Origin: Amoebophrya sp. A120
Lineage: Eukaryota > Sar > Dinophyceae > Syndiniales > Amoebophryaceae
Reading direction: 5' to 3'
NCBI GenBank assembly: GCA_905178155.1
Contig: CAJINV010000002.1
Span: 6,242,476 to 6,306,475 of the forward strand
DNA: 64,000 nt
Position 1 is the stretch's first letter. Each line of letters starts with the position of its first letter. Below, piece by piece: positions 10,256-19,604 of this stretch. Under the pieces are notes generated by a model, which saw only the letters and a list, made by a program, of their open reading frames with translations, made no database searches and was not told the DNA's origin. The position numbers were made by a program, and so were the translations under genes.

Positions 10256-13200
10256 CTAATAGCCCGTCATCGGGGATATTTTCATGCAGTTTGTGATCAG
10301 AATCTTATTCACCGCCTCCATCGTGTTTAAGACCTTGTCTCGCTGCTGACTGAAGTCGGCTTCTGCTTCCCTCGTCGCTATAAACGTCTGCATGTGGAAC
10401 AGGTTCTGCTCATACCTACAGTAATTTTCGGTAGAGTTGGGATTTTATTAGAGAAGTCGCTTTTTGTCACGCCAGACCAAGCATTGCATCCTTATCTTTT
10501 CTTTTCATACAGCAACAGATTCACAAGCCAAGCAATACTGCTTTATCTTGTTTTCCAGCGCCTCCAAGTTCTGGTTCGTTTCGTTATCTGACAACTGCTG
10601 CTTTTTCCCGTCCACTTTTATCTGCAGAAAATGCACCAAGTTGTGCAACTGTGCGAGTCTCTGGTCGTATTTTGCCTTTCTCCTGGTCAACTCGGTTGTC
10701 TGCATCTGCTTCTCCGCACGCATAGAGGTATGCAAGGAAATTTTTGTGCATTTTGACTTTGCGTTGTGTGGTCCCACCTCGTCTCGTCGTGTCCTGAAGC
10801 AGTTCAAGTCTATATATAATTGTCGTGTTGTTGTACGTCATATGTATTGCCATTGTCCTTGTACTGACTGGACATAGAAGTAGGAGTACGACCAGTACAA
10901 GACACGACCTGCATTAAGAAGTTGTAGTACACCTACAATCGATGTGACAGCACAAGTTCGCGTTGGTGACTCAAAGCCATCAAAAGCACTTCGATTTCCC
11001 GACATAGCTGTCCACGTGGAGATACTTTTCTTGTATTTCCTTTTCCATCGTCTGTTGCTTCTGTGCGAGCTGAACCTGTTCGATAATTATTATATATTGC
11101 TTTTTTCAGTCTCTGACACTTCTCTTGCATGTTGAAATAGGGCCTGTTGGCAGAGTATGTGCGAGACACGCAAAAGAACAAATTGTTCTTCAACTGTTCT
11201 CGCCCTAAGAACCTGCGTCCTATCTTCAGTACCAGTTCCTGCGAAATCTTCGCGTCTAGATTTCTAATTTTCTCCAGCTCTTGCTTTCTCTTGTCCACTT
11301 GCCCGATTAATTTTTGATTGGTTGCGGTCGACTGGTCAAGCTGCGACTTTTTGAAATTCAGCTCGTCGTCCAGTTCCTGGCCCAGCTTGTCCAAGTCTCC
11401 CTGAGATTTCTGCCCGAGGTACTTGCTCGTGTCTTCCAGGACGGCTGTTTTTCATGAACATGGATCGCTTGATGAGGTGCATTCACGCATTTCAGTATTA
11501 TTTCGCTGGAACCAAACACGTACTTTCTCCTGGCGAAACAGCAATCTTACTCGAGCCACGCCAAAAGATTTTGATCAGGCGCAGAAAAAAACTATGCGAA
11601 CATCGACAAAGTAGTTGTTGACATCGGTCACCATACCAAGCTCCTCGGTCTAAATTCAGACTTTAAAATCGTTCGGAATTTCAAAACGTACAAAAATCGT
11701 AGATCGAAAATCAAAGGGAGAGCAAAACTAAAACTAAACCAAAACACCACGCCACTGACTCACATGAACAAAATGAAACTTCAAAACTTTCTGCAGCTTC
11801 TAATCGTGTTGAACATATAAAACCCGACCCGATTCTGGAACTTGAACCAATTCGAACGTCCTCGCTGTGTTCTGAGTTTAGACCGCACCAACATAGGTTA
11901 TCAGCCTGCTTTACAGTTTTTAAGTTTGCCACTTTAAAACTTTCGCCAATAGTTTTTATCGCTTTTTGTTTTTAACTTTGAGCCAAACCCCATAAGAATT
12001 ATAGCGTTTTTATATTGGTGACATTTTGCACACAAAAACAAAAACCATGACTCTCAACGCCGGGCAGTGGGTGAACATCGCGGGCGACAGTTTCTTCTAC
12101 CTGCGCAATGAAGGGCGTACGCGGGTGCTGATCCAGATGGCGGACGATGACGACTATGATTTTGTCGCGCTTTCGACGCCTTGGAAAGTTTTCCGCAAGC
12201 ACATGCGCACGAAGATGGAGCCTGACGCCACCACCGCAAAAATGACGGACGCGATGACCTGCATGCTGCTGCTGGCTTACGACAAATATCTGGAGGGGAA
12301 ATTCATGGACAGCGCCGAAGAACGGGCGCAGTGGCAAGATGGTGAGGACGAAACATTTTTTGACATTCCGCCGCCGAAACCGAAAGCGGAAAAGCCGGAG
12401 GAGAAAACGAAAAACACGGAGTCCGCTCCTGTAACTCCTTCCGCCGCTGCTGCCAAGACTATCCCCGGAGTTTATTCGAAAATTGTTGAGCGCCCCCCCG
12501 TGCTTAGCAAAGAACCAACCCCGAAGGACTTCATCGAGGAGGTTGAGCGCTGGGTAGGCATTGTGGGAAAATATTTTTCGGACGAAGCCGACTATCTTTA
12601 CCTGCTTCGCGGTGGGATTGATGATGAAGAACTTCGCCGGAATTTGAAGCATTGCAAAACCTGGGCCACCTTCCTGCCGAAGTTGAAGGAGTTACTTTTA
12701 CCGGATAGCGCTGGGCAGATCTTGGCAGCTTGGAACGATTTCGCGGGTTGTAACCGTGGCGATTCCAATTACAAAAATTTTATCGAGGAATGGGAACGGT
12801 GCAAGCGCGAAATGGAGGCGCAGGGGGTTCCGGTGACGGATCCGCTTGCCGGTGTTCTGCTTTTCACCGCCGCAAACTTACCGGACACGGAGAAAATTGT
12901 TGTTCTGGGTAACCTTCGCGGAGATTTTTCGCTTGACAAAGTGAAGAAAGCGCTGAAGGACTTGGGCGACGATAATCCGGCCGGGGCTACGGTGTGCGCG
13001 ACGGTGACCACCTGCACGCATTGCAAGAAACCGGGGCACGAAGAAAAATCTTGCTGGGTCAAGTATCCCGAGCTGAAGCCGAAGAACAAGGGGAAAGGCA
13101 AAGGCAAGAAAGGGAAGAAGGGGGACAAACCTCAGGGGGAGCCCCGCCGGGCGTGACTAGCGTCGCGATCCGGAGATGAAGAAAATTTGACTAAAGATTT

Positions 13201-16200
13201 TTGCGATCATTCCGAGGGTGGTAGGGATGATCCCGGTGCGAATGCGGAGCGGGAAGGCGGAAAAGAAATTTATCAAACAATCGAGGCGGAGTGCAACTTT
13301 TTAGATATTCGGAAACCGCATGCAGCGCAGTGGTTTCAACCTTTAACCAACGGGAGAAGCTTGCAGACATCCAGGAAGTTTTTACTGGATTCATGTGCGA
13401 CCGCGCACATTATCAAGGATTCGGATTTGATTGGAGACGAAACTAACAGGCTGGCAAACGTAACTTGTGCGAACAAAACGCGCATTGAAAAACAGAAAAT
13501 AGTCCGTCCTACCGCGTTAGAGTCGGAACAACTTGGAACGATCAACCTCGGCGAAGCTATCCACGCTCCTGGTGTGGGCTACAATATTCTATCGCTAAAG
13601 CTTTTGATCGACGATGGGTATAAAGTCAATGAAAACTTTACCCGCCTACGGTTCGGGAAATCGAAGCGCTTCGAGCCGATTACCTGGGACGGGAGCGACT
13701 TGCCGACGCTACAGCTGGCGCCTATCAAAGAACAATATAAATGCTTTACGGTGGAAGCGGTTGAAGACGCAGCGGAAAACGAAGCCGCCGAACTTCACCG
13801 AAGGCACGGCCACACCACGGCGCGGAAGGAATGCAAAATTTGCGCACGACAAAAGGCGCAGCGCAAGCCGCACAAGAAAAACCGAAAGGGACGCGGTAAG
13901 CAGAAGCGCGCGGAGAAATTCGGCGACAAAATTCACGGCGACAGCGTCGGACCGATGCCAAAGACCAAGAATTTTAAGTATTTCAACTCGTTAACCGATG
14001 AGGCTACGCGTTGGGTACAAGCTACGCCGTTGGCAACGCATAGCGCAGCGGAATCACGCAGGGCGCTACGCAGGTGGATCAAGCGAAACAAGCGACCGGA
14101 GACCGTCCGCACAGACAACGGGCGCGAGTTCCTTGCAGAGTTCGAAAAGGAATGCATCGACCACGGGATAGCCATGGAAACTTCAGCACCTTACACGCCG
14201 GAAGAAAACGGGCTGGCTGAAGCTACCAACAAGCGAATCCTGACGGTGTCGCGATGTCTTCTGCAAGATTCCGGATTGCCTGAATCGTATTGGCCGCATG
14301 CTATCGAGTGCGCCGCCTTTCTTCTAAACCGAACGCCGACGAAGATCCTCGGTGGGATTTCGCCATACGAAAAACGTTACGGGGAAGCGCCTGCCCTTGG
14401 GTTCCTTCGCGTTTTCGGGGAAGAATGCTGGTACCGCGATGAGCATCCAAAAACGAGTAAAATGGCGTCCAAGTTTATTCCAGGGATACTTCTCGGATAT
14501 TCAGAAGAATCCAGCGCCTACAAGGTGCAAGACGTGAAGACAAAGAAAATTTACGTCGTTCGCTCCGTCCGGTTTCCGTGTAAACTGACCAAGACCAAGA
14601 AACTGGAAACAGCTAAGGCCGAGCAGATGACGCCAACCGAAGAAATCGCAAACGCCGCAAAAGTTTCCAGCTTGAAAACCAAGGGCGCAGGTATTTCCAG
14701 CTGGAAATACAAAAACTCCGGAGGTTCTCCAGAAACGTCTCTCCTGGGCCCAGTTTGGGCATTTCTCATGGTGCTCTACTCGATCTTCGGGTCGTTATTC
14801 ACGATGCTGGCGGGCGACTTAGATTTTTCATGGGTGTGCCGAAGTAAGAAATCCAGACCGAAGAAACGCATGGTAGCACGGGCGACGCTGCAAGAGGTGC
14901 ATGCATATTTTACGCAGCACCGACCACCACCAGAATGGAAATTTTGGCGAAGACAGCGGAAGGGGCGCGCAAGTCGAAAACTCGGAATTTGTTTCGAAGT
15001 CGATGCGTTCCAAACGGTGGCAGCAGCTAAGCGGGACGACCTCGCGTCGTTCGCATCCAAATACCTTCCCGCAGAATCTATATGGAAGGATGGATATCTC
15101 GACACGCACGAGCAAAAACTGATCGACCGATTAGTACACGAAGCGCATTGCTTCGCCACCGAGCGAGTTCCACTACGTGAGGGGCTCAACGGGCCGAACG
15201 GCGTGGAGTGGCGTGCGGCAGTCGAAAAAGAATTTGACGGATTCAGGAAGCTAGGGGTCTACGAAGAAGTCCCATACTCAGCGATGGGTAAAAACGAAAA
15301 ATCCATACCGCTGATGGTATTGCTGGAGTTGAAGGACAACGGCACACGCAGAAAGGCGCGGGCCGTCGCGTTGGGAAACAAGCAGGCCAACGCCCCGCAG
15401 GATGTCTACTCTCCAGTTTGTACTCAGCTCTGTTTCCGGCTACTTCTACAAAAATTACTATCCGACCCAAAAATGGATTTTGAAATATTCGACATCAGCC
15501 AGGCCTTCCTACATGGAGACCTACGCGAGCGAGTTTTTGTGAAACCCCCTCCGGAATTGGCAAACCCGGAAAAACCGCTCTGGCTACTGAAGAAAAGTCT
15601 TTATGGGCTGACAGTGTCGCCCATGATGTGGAATATCAAATTTGTGGACTGCCTCAAATCGCTGGGGTTTACGCAGGCAGAAAGCGATGCCTGTCTGTTC
15701 ACACGGGGAGGGGTTAGGCTCTGCATCTATGTCGACGATTGTTTTGCAGTAGGACCACCGGACGAACTGAAGAGGGCGAAGGAAGAAATACTTTCGAAGT
15801 TTTCCGGGCGGGTGCAGGACAAAACCGCCGACAGCGTGCAGCAGTTTACGTTTTTGGGTGTCGATGTCAAGTACGACAAAAAGGCGAGAACGATGCACCT
15901 GAAAAATTCCGGGGTCATCGCCCGCATGCTGGACAAGTTCGGCGATCTCGTCGAAGGAAAACACGCTAAGACTCCGATCGTGACTCAATTGGTAGGCCAA
16001 ACGGGAGACACGGCGGAACCAGAGCACGACGAACACCAAGGAAAATTCCCGATGAGGGAAATAGTAGGCGTGATTCAATACTTACAGACTTCCTGCAGGC
16101 CCGATGTCGCTTACGCAGCGAAGGAAGTCGCGAGGTTTTTGGAAAACCCGAACAACGAAGCGAAAAGCGCAGTGCTACGCATCCTGGCCTATTTGCGTGA

Positions 16201-19049
16201 CACGAAAGACCATGGCTTATTTTACACTGCTACGACAGGCAGCGACGCGCGCAAAAACTTGCACGCATACTCCGACGCCGATTTTGCCGGAGAAGTTCCA
16301 GGGCGAAAAAGCACGACAGGGGGAGTCGTACTCTGGAACGGATCGCCAATCTCTTGGAGATCCTCGACGCAGCGACTAGTTTCGATGAGCACCATGGAAG
16401 CGGAACTTATCGCCCTAGCCACGCTAGTGAAGGACTTGAAATTTATCGACTACCTTTGCGCCGATATTTTCGGAGTTGGAGAAGAAGAAAAGAAAAACGA
16501 AAAACGAAGTCCCTGCTTGGTATCCTTTTCGGACAAATTCACAATCCGAACCCGTTGCGACAACGAGGCAGCGATCCAGCATGCTCAGAGGGATTTTGCC
16601 ACAAACCGCACCAAGCACCTAGACATCCGGCATAACTACGTAAAACAGTACTTGGGTGCGCTTGTGGACCTGACATACGTCAAAACCAGTGAGAATCTCG
16701 CTGATGTGTTTACCAAGCCAGTTACGAAGCAAAAGATGGATGCCATCAACATCCGAAAACCGTCCCAGTCGCCGAATCCCGATGAGAAAAAGAAGTAATG
16801 TGAAGTCAAAGTGGTAGTTAGCTCGTGATATACAGCAAGACCATATATCTCTACGTGTAGAATTTTACAAAAATTTCTCTACAAACATAAGACGGACCAG
16901 ATCCGCAAGTTTGAAAAACTCAAGAACTTTATCGAGATTTACTAATTAAAAACTATAGAAGTTATCTGATTCCGACGGAAGTACAAACACAAAGAAAAGA
17001 AGCAAAAACCAAAAACCTAGAAAGTTATGCGAAAAACCTTACAACAGATTTTATTTATTCTTTTCCTTGTGCTTGTTTTCAGTCTTAAGAATTTTACAGA
17101 CCTCGAGACTCAGTTTGAATTTACTAGGCGAATTACACTTACCAGTATAATTCGAGGGGGAGTATGTCGACATCGGTCACCATACCAAGCTCCTCGGTCT
17201 AAATTCAGACTTTAAAATCGTTCGGAATTTCAAAACGTACAAAAATCGTAGATCGAAAATCAAAGGGAGAGCAAAACTAAAACTAAACCAAAACACCACG
17301 CCACTGACTCACATGAACAAAATGAAACTTCAAAACTTTCTGCAGCTTCTAATCGTGTTGAACATATAAAACCCGACCCGATTCTGGAACTTGAACCAAT
17401 TCGAACGTCCTCGCTGTGTTCTGAGTTTAGACCGCACCAACAGTAGTTATCTATACCCAAAACCTCCTGCTGTTTCGCCTGCACCTTCATCTGTTCATCC
17501 TTCAGATTCCTCGGGAAATCTTCCAGAAATTTGCTCATTTCCTGATCTTTGGTAAACAGAACCTCGTATTTCTGCTGGTCCGCACTAGATTGCTCCGCGC
17601 TCGCGTTCACTTCTATCAGCTGCTTCTTGCAGTTCTCCATCTCTTTCCGCGTCTCGCTTATCCTTTCCTCCGTCCGGACGATTTCCTGATTGTTGTCCTT
17701 CACTTTCTGCAGCAGCAGATCCCGCTGCTCGGGGATGGATAATTGCGACTCTTTTGCCTGCTGCTCCAGGTTCTGCAGCTTCGAAAACAGCTGCACCCGC
17801 TTCTCCTTCAGTTCCTGCATGCGGAGCCGCAAAGGCTCCTGCCGCAGCCGCGACTCCCCCATCAGCAGGTTCTGCGAAATCATCTCCACCTCGTGCCGGA
17901 GCTGCGGCAGGCTGATTTTCCGGTTCTCCTGCTGCAGCTGGTCGTATTCGTGCCGTTGGTCCGGGTGCAAGTCGTTTAGTTTCTCCTCGTCCGCACGCGT
18001 AAAAGACTCTAGGATCTGATGCGAGACATTTTTTCTTGTTTCTCATGTTGAAACATGATCTTCAATCAAGGTACTTTTTATCGTCTTTATCCTTGATTCT
18101 CATGTTTTCGTGCTGTGACCACGAAACAAACATCCATGACAAACTCACCCCATGAAAAATTTTAGCCTGTACATCACATACCTCGTCAAACTTTTTTATC
18201 TCCTCTTCGTGTGATTTTTTCTCCAGAAAAATTTGGTCCATCTCCATCCTCTGGGCGTCATTCTGACTCTTCAGCAGCTGGTACATGTACTGCACCTCTT
18301 CCGGCCTCGTGTCCGTGCGCTGCTTGTCCAGGGCCAAATTGTAATCTGCAAGCTCCCCCTCCAAATTTCGGACCGTTTTTATCAACTGCTCATACCTGGT
18401 GATATCAAATGCCGTACAACATTTCCTCTTTGCCACTACTTACTTGCTTTTCAACATAACAATCGTACTTAATCCTTCCTGTCCAATGCCTACAAAGAAT
18501 GCCACGACCGGCATCAACCTTCAAGATTGAGAAATTACAGAAAGTCTCTTTATTCACGACCTTTTCTCCAGCATGGTGAAGGTGTTGTTGTCGTTCTGTA
18601 TTTCCACCATCTCCTGGTTGAATTTCTGGAGCGCGTCCCGCAATTCGTTGTGCTTCCCCCGCAGCTGCGTCATGTAATAGCTCTTGTCGTAAATTTGCCT
18701 CCCGGGCTTCCCCTGTCCCTGGTTCACGTGCACGCCCATCTGCGTGAGCGGCCGGTCCTGCACGCGCACGTCGGTGACAAGACCCACGCCCGGTCCCTGT
18801 CGCATCGCCGCGGTACCTGGTGTCGTAGAAAAATACAAATAGCTTTTCGCTTTTGCTCATAATAAAATCAACCGTAAAAATCAAATGGCACACACCTCGC
18901 TGATCTTCGTCTAAAAACTTACCCATCCGCATCGCACTGGTGCCCATCCGCGAGGCCGGCACCGGGGCCCGCAAGCCTCCCGGGGTCGCAGCGCCGGACA
19001 TGCCGCGGCCGGCGGACTGCATGCCCCGGGACTGGGGCCGGTTATTCAT
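10256..19049 (-). CDS. IFT74: Intraflagellar transport protein 74
   Basis: IFT74 pairs with IFT81 in the IFT-B core that carries tubulin along flagella. Exons read from splice sites: 19049-18923, 18816-18561, 18395-18182, 18015-17457, 11444-11233, 11075 to about 11004, about 10710-10539, and 10415-10256. The N-terminus is the typical Arg/Gly/Ser/Pro-rich basic head (MNNRPQSRGMQSAGRG). It is followed by family landmarks: a DKSYYMTQLRGK segment, GELADYN, LLKSQNDAQRME, a long coiled coil, and a C-terminal QNLFHMQTFIATREAEAD matching the conserved end. Phases agree across the first five and the last exons. The boundaries between exons 6 and 7 (near 11004 and 10710) could not be fixed. The fifth intron (17456-11445) holds a complete copia element in the opposite orientation; without it the intron would be about 180 nt. 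Confidence 0.9.
11611..11615. repeat. Target-site duplication, left
   Basis: GTAGT immediately precedes the 5' LTR and is repeated after the 3' LTR at 17443-17447. A 5-bp duplication is the usual Ty1/copia integration footprint and marks a single, unrearranged insertion. Confidence 0.9.
11616..11893 (+). repeat. 5' LTR of copia element
   Basis: Starts TGTTG and ends CAACA, a perfect 5-bp terminal inversion. It contains a TATA-like ATATAAAA near 11815-11822, a candidate promoter for the element. Matched base for base by 17165-17442 except at the fourth position. Confidence 0.93.
11894..11916 (+). promoter_or_regulatory. Candidate primer-binding site
   Basis: Directly after the 5' LTR is TAGGTTATCAGCCTGC. 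The GGTTATCAG core resembles the TGGTATCAGAGC-type sites complementary to initiator Met tRNA used by many copia elements, but the match is imperfect, so the tRNA primer is not established. Confidence 0.4.
12047..13156 (+). CDS. gag: Copia Gag with CCHC zinc knuckle
   Basis: The capsid/nucleocapsid protein that packages element RNA, 369 residues. The ATG at 12047 is the first in frame and sits in a good context (AACCATGA); the frame is open a little further upstream only through non-ATG codons. Near the C-terminus is a zinc knuckle with the C-x2-C-x4-H-x4-C spacing (CTHCKKPGHEEKSC), followed by a very basic Lys/Gly tail. It ends at a UGA (13154-13156) within UGACUAG. The next codons in the same frame lead straight into pol, so Gag should be the main product and Gag-Pol a minor readthrough product. 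Confidence 0.92.
   Translation: MTLNAGQWVNIAGDSFFYLRNEGRTRVLIQMADDDDYDFVALSTPWKVFRKHMRTKMEPDATTAKMTDAMTCMLLLAYDKYLEGKFMDSAEERAQWQDGEDETFFDIPPPKPKAEKPEEKTKNTESAPVTPSAAAAKTIPGVYSKIVERPPVLSKEPTPKDFIEEVERWVGIVGKYFSDEADYLYLLRGGIDDEELRRNLKHCKTWATFLPKLKELLLPDSAGQILAAWNDFAGCNRGDSNYKNFIEEWERCKREMEAQGVPVTDPLAGVLLFTAANLPDTEKIVVLGNLRGDFSLDKVKKALKDLGDDNPAGATVCATVTTCTHCKKPGHEEKSCWVKYPELKPKNKGKGKGKKGKKGDKPQGEPRRA
13154..13160 (+). promoter_or_regulatory. UGACUAG stop-codon readthrough site between gag and pol
   Basis: The gag stop UGA is followed by CUAG, and pol continues in the same frame without another stop. UGA-CUA(G) is an established strong readthrough context in viral and cellular genes. Pol has no in-frame ATG before its protease and most of its integrase N-terminus; the first is near 13955. 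Independent initiation would therefore lose the protease. A simple nonsense mutation is the alternative. Confidence 0.75.
13157..16798 (+). CDS. pol: Copia Pol polyprotein (PR-IN-RT-RNase H)
   Basis: About 1213 codons, open from the gag stop to TAA at 16798. Domains in order: an aspartic protease with LLDSCATAH (about 13384-13410); an integrase zinc finger of the H-x4-H...C-x2-C type (HRRHGH...CKIC, about 13795-13850); an integrase catalytic core with D in HGDSVGP (about 13936), D in RTDNGREF (about 14107) and E in TPEENGLAE (about 14200); a reverse transcriptase with FDISQAFLHGDL and the YVDD active site (about 15727-15741); and RNase H with AYSDADFAG, STTGG and MEAELIAL (about 16264-16430). 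A KTSENLADVFTKP tail is typical of copia. A hydrophobic stretch about 14750-14840, between integrase and reverse transcriptase, is unusual. No frameshift or internal stop was seen. Confidence 0.95.
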   Translation, partial: LASRSGDEENLTKDFCDHSEGGRDDPGANAEREGGKEIYQTIEAECNFLDIRKPHAAQWFQPLTNGRSLQTSRKFLLDSCATAHIIKDSDLIGDETNRLANVTCANKTRIEKQKIVRPTALESEQLGTINLGEAIHAPGVGYNILSLKLLIDDGYKVNENFTRLRFGKSKRFEPITWDGSDLPTLQLAPIKEQYKCFTVEAVEDAAENEAAELHRRHGHTTARKECKICARQKAQRKPHKKNRKGRGKQKRAEKFGDKIHGDSVGPMPKTKNFKYFNSLTDEATRWVQATPLATHSAAESRRALRRWIKRNKRPETVRTDNGREFLAEFEKECIDHGIAMETSAPYTPEENGLAEATNKRILTVSRCLLQDSGLPESYWPHAIECAAFLLNRTPTKILGGISPYEKRYGEAPALGFLRVFGEECWYRDEHPKTSKMASKFIPGILLGYSEESSAYKVQDVKTKKIYVVRSVRFPCKLTKTKKLETAKAEQMTPTEEIANAAKVSSLKTKGAGISSWKYKNSGGSPETSLLGPVWAFLMVLYSIFGSLFTMLAGDLDFSWVCRSKKSRPKKRMVARATLQEVHAYFTQHRPPPEWKFWRRQRKGRASRKLGICFEVDAFQTVAAAKRDDLASFASKYLPAESIWKDGYLDTHEQKLIDRLVHEAHCFATERVPLREGLNGPNGVEWRAAVEKEFDGFRKLGVYEEVPYSAMGKNEKSIPLMVLLELKDNGTRRKARAVALGNKQANAPQDVYSPVCTQLCFRLLLQKLLSDPKMDFEIFDISQAFLHGDLRERVFVKPPPELANPEKPLWLLKKSLYGLTVSPMMWNIKFVDCLKSLGFTQAESDACLFTRGGVRLCIYVDDCFAVGPPDELKRAKEEILSKFSGRVQDKTADSVQQFTFLGVDVKYDKKARTMHLKNSGVIARMLDKFGDLVEGKHAKTPIVTQLVGQTGDTAEPEHDEHQGKFPMREIVGVIQYLQTSCRPDVAYAAKEVARFLENPNNEAKSAVLRILAYLRDTKDHGLFYTATTGSDARKNLHAYSDADFAGEVPGRKSTTGGVVLWNGSPISWRSSTQRLVSMSTMEAELIALATLVKDLKFIDYLCADIFGVGEEEKKNEKRSPCLVSFSDKFTIRTRCDNEAAIQHAQRDFATNRTKHLDIRHNYVKQYLGALVDLTYVKTSENLADVFTKPVTKQKMDAINIRKPSQSPNPDEKKK
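17153..17164 (+). promoter_or_regulatory. Polypurine tract
   Basis: CGAGGGGGAGTA sits directly before the 3' LTR, in the position and composition expected for the plus-strand primer of reverse transcription. Confidence 0.8.
17165..17442 (+). repeat. 3' LTR of copia element
   Basis: 278 bp, starting TGTCG and ending CAACA, and identical to the 5' LTR except for the fourth base. On the other strand it lies 14 nt downstream of the splice donor of IFT74 exon 4. Confidence 0.93.
17443..17447. repeat. Target-site duplication, right
   Basis: GTAGT, the second copy of the insertion duplication, located 9-13 nt into the IFT74 intron. Confidence 0.9.
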
Positions 19050-19604
19050 GTTTTTGTTGTATTTATTCACAAAATGTAGGACACTACAACGAGCTCGGGA
19101 CGAAGTAGACAAGATAAATCTACAACCGACTTCTGTATCCGTGCACGCAACTACACGCAGCTCCGTCATCCATCCCCGTATCTCCCAACGGACTCACCGC
19201 TCTATCTCACTCTTTCGCTCGGGCAGCTCGTCAGAGTAAAAAGAAAAAGAAAAACGTAAACCTCTGACTCTCATAAAACTAGGTGTCTTGTTTTTGTGCC
19301 TTGAACGGAAGGATGTCGCGCAGGAACAATCCGCAAACACCAATTCCAAACCGTGATGGCAGTTCAGAAGTCGCAACAAAAGAAACATAAAAAATCTTTC
19401 GCGCGCATTCATCTTCTGCAGAGCGAGAAGATTCCGTAAACGTGGTCTACGCAAAATGGAGTTCAAATCAACTCATTTAATGATACAAGCATTACACAGT
19501 CGTATCAAAATCGTCGCTGTCGCCATCACACTTCTTCTATCTAAAGGAGTGAAACACTAGTACTACACACCATATTTTCGTCCTTAGCTCGAAAATCTAC
19601 TTTC
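19050..19604. other. Intergenic, no gene recognised
   Basis: Spacer between the 5' end of IFT74 and the 3' end of the J-protein gene. Only short frames are present and I see no repeat or RNA gene. Promoter and UTR sequences must lie here but none could be recognised. Confidence 0.45.

Larger units (their letters stand above)
11616..17442 (+). mobile_element. Complete Ty1/copia LTR retrotransposon
   Basis: A 5827-bp element on the plus strand inside an IFT74 intron. In order: 278-bp LTR, gag, an in-frame UGA, pol with protease, integrase, reverse transcriptase and RNase H in copia order (integrase before reverse transcriptase), a polypurine tract and a 278-bp LTR. It is flanked by GTAGT duplications. 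The two LTRs differ, as far as I can read, at one base (the fourth: T in the left, C in the right), so insertion is recent. All catalytic motifs are present and pol is uninterrupted, so the copy may be active. The codon composition differs from the host genes and the element has no introns. Confidence 0.95.

Noticed and set aside
11711-11932. Minus-strand frame encoding a Cys-rich peptide, also fused to IFT74 at 17260-17970
   Set aside because: It is translation of the LTR, present identically in both LTR copies. The IFT74 reading runs into it only because the splice donor at 17456 is ignored.
13187-16798. Pol as a separate gene starting at 13187
   Set aside because: The codon at 13187 is TTG, and the frame is open back to the gag UGA. 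No ATG precedes the protease, so readthrough from gag explains it better.
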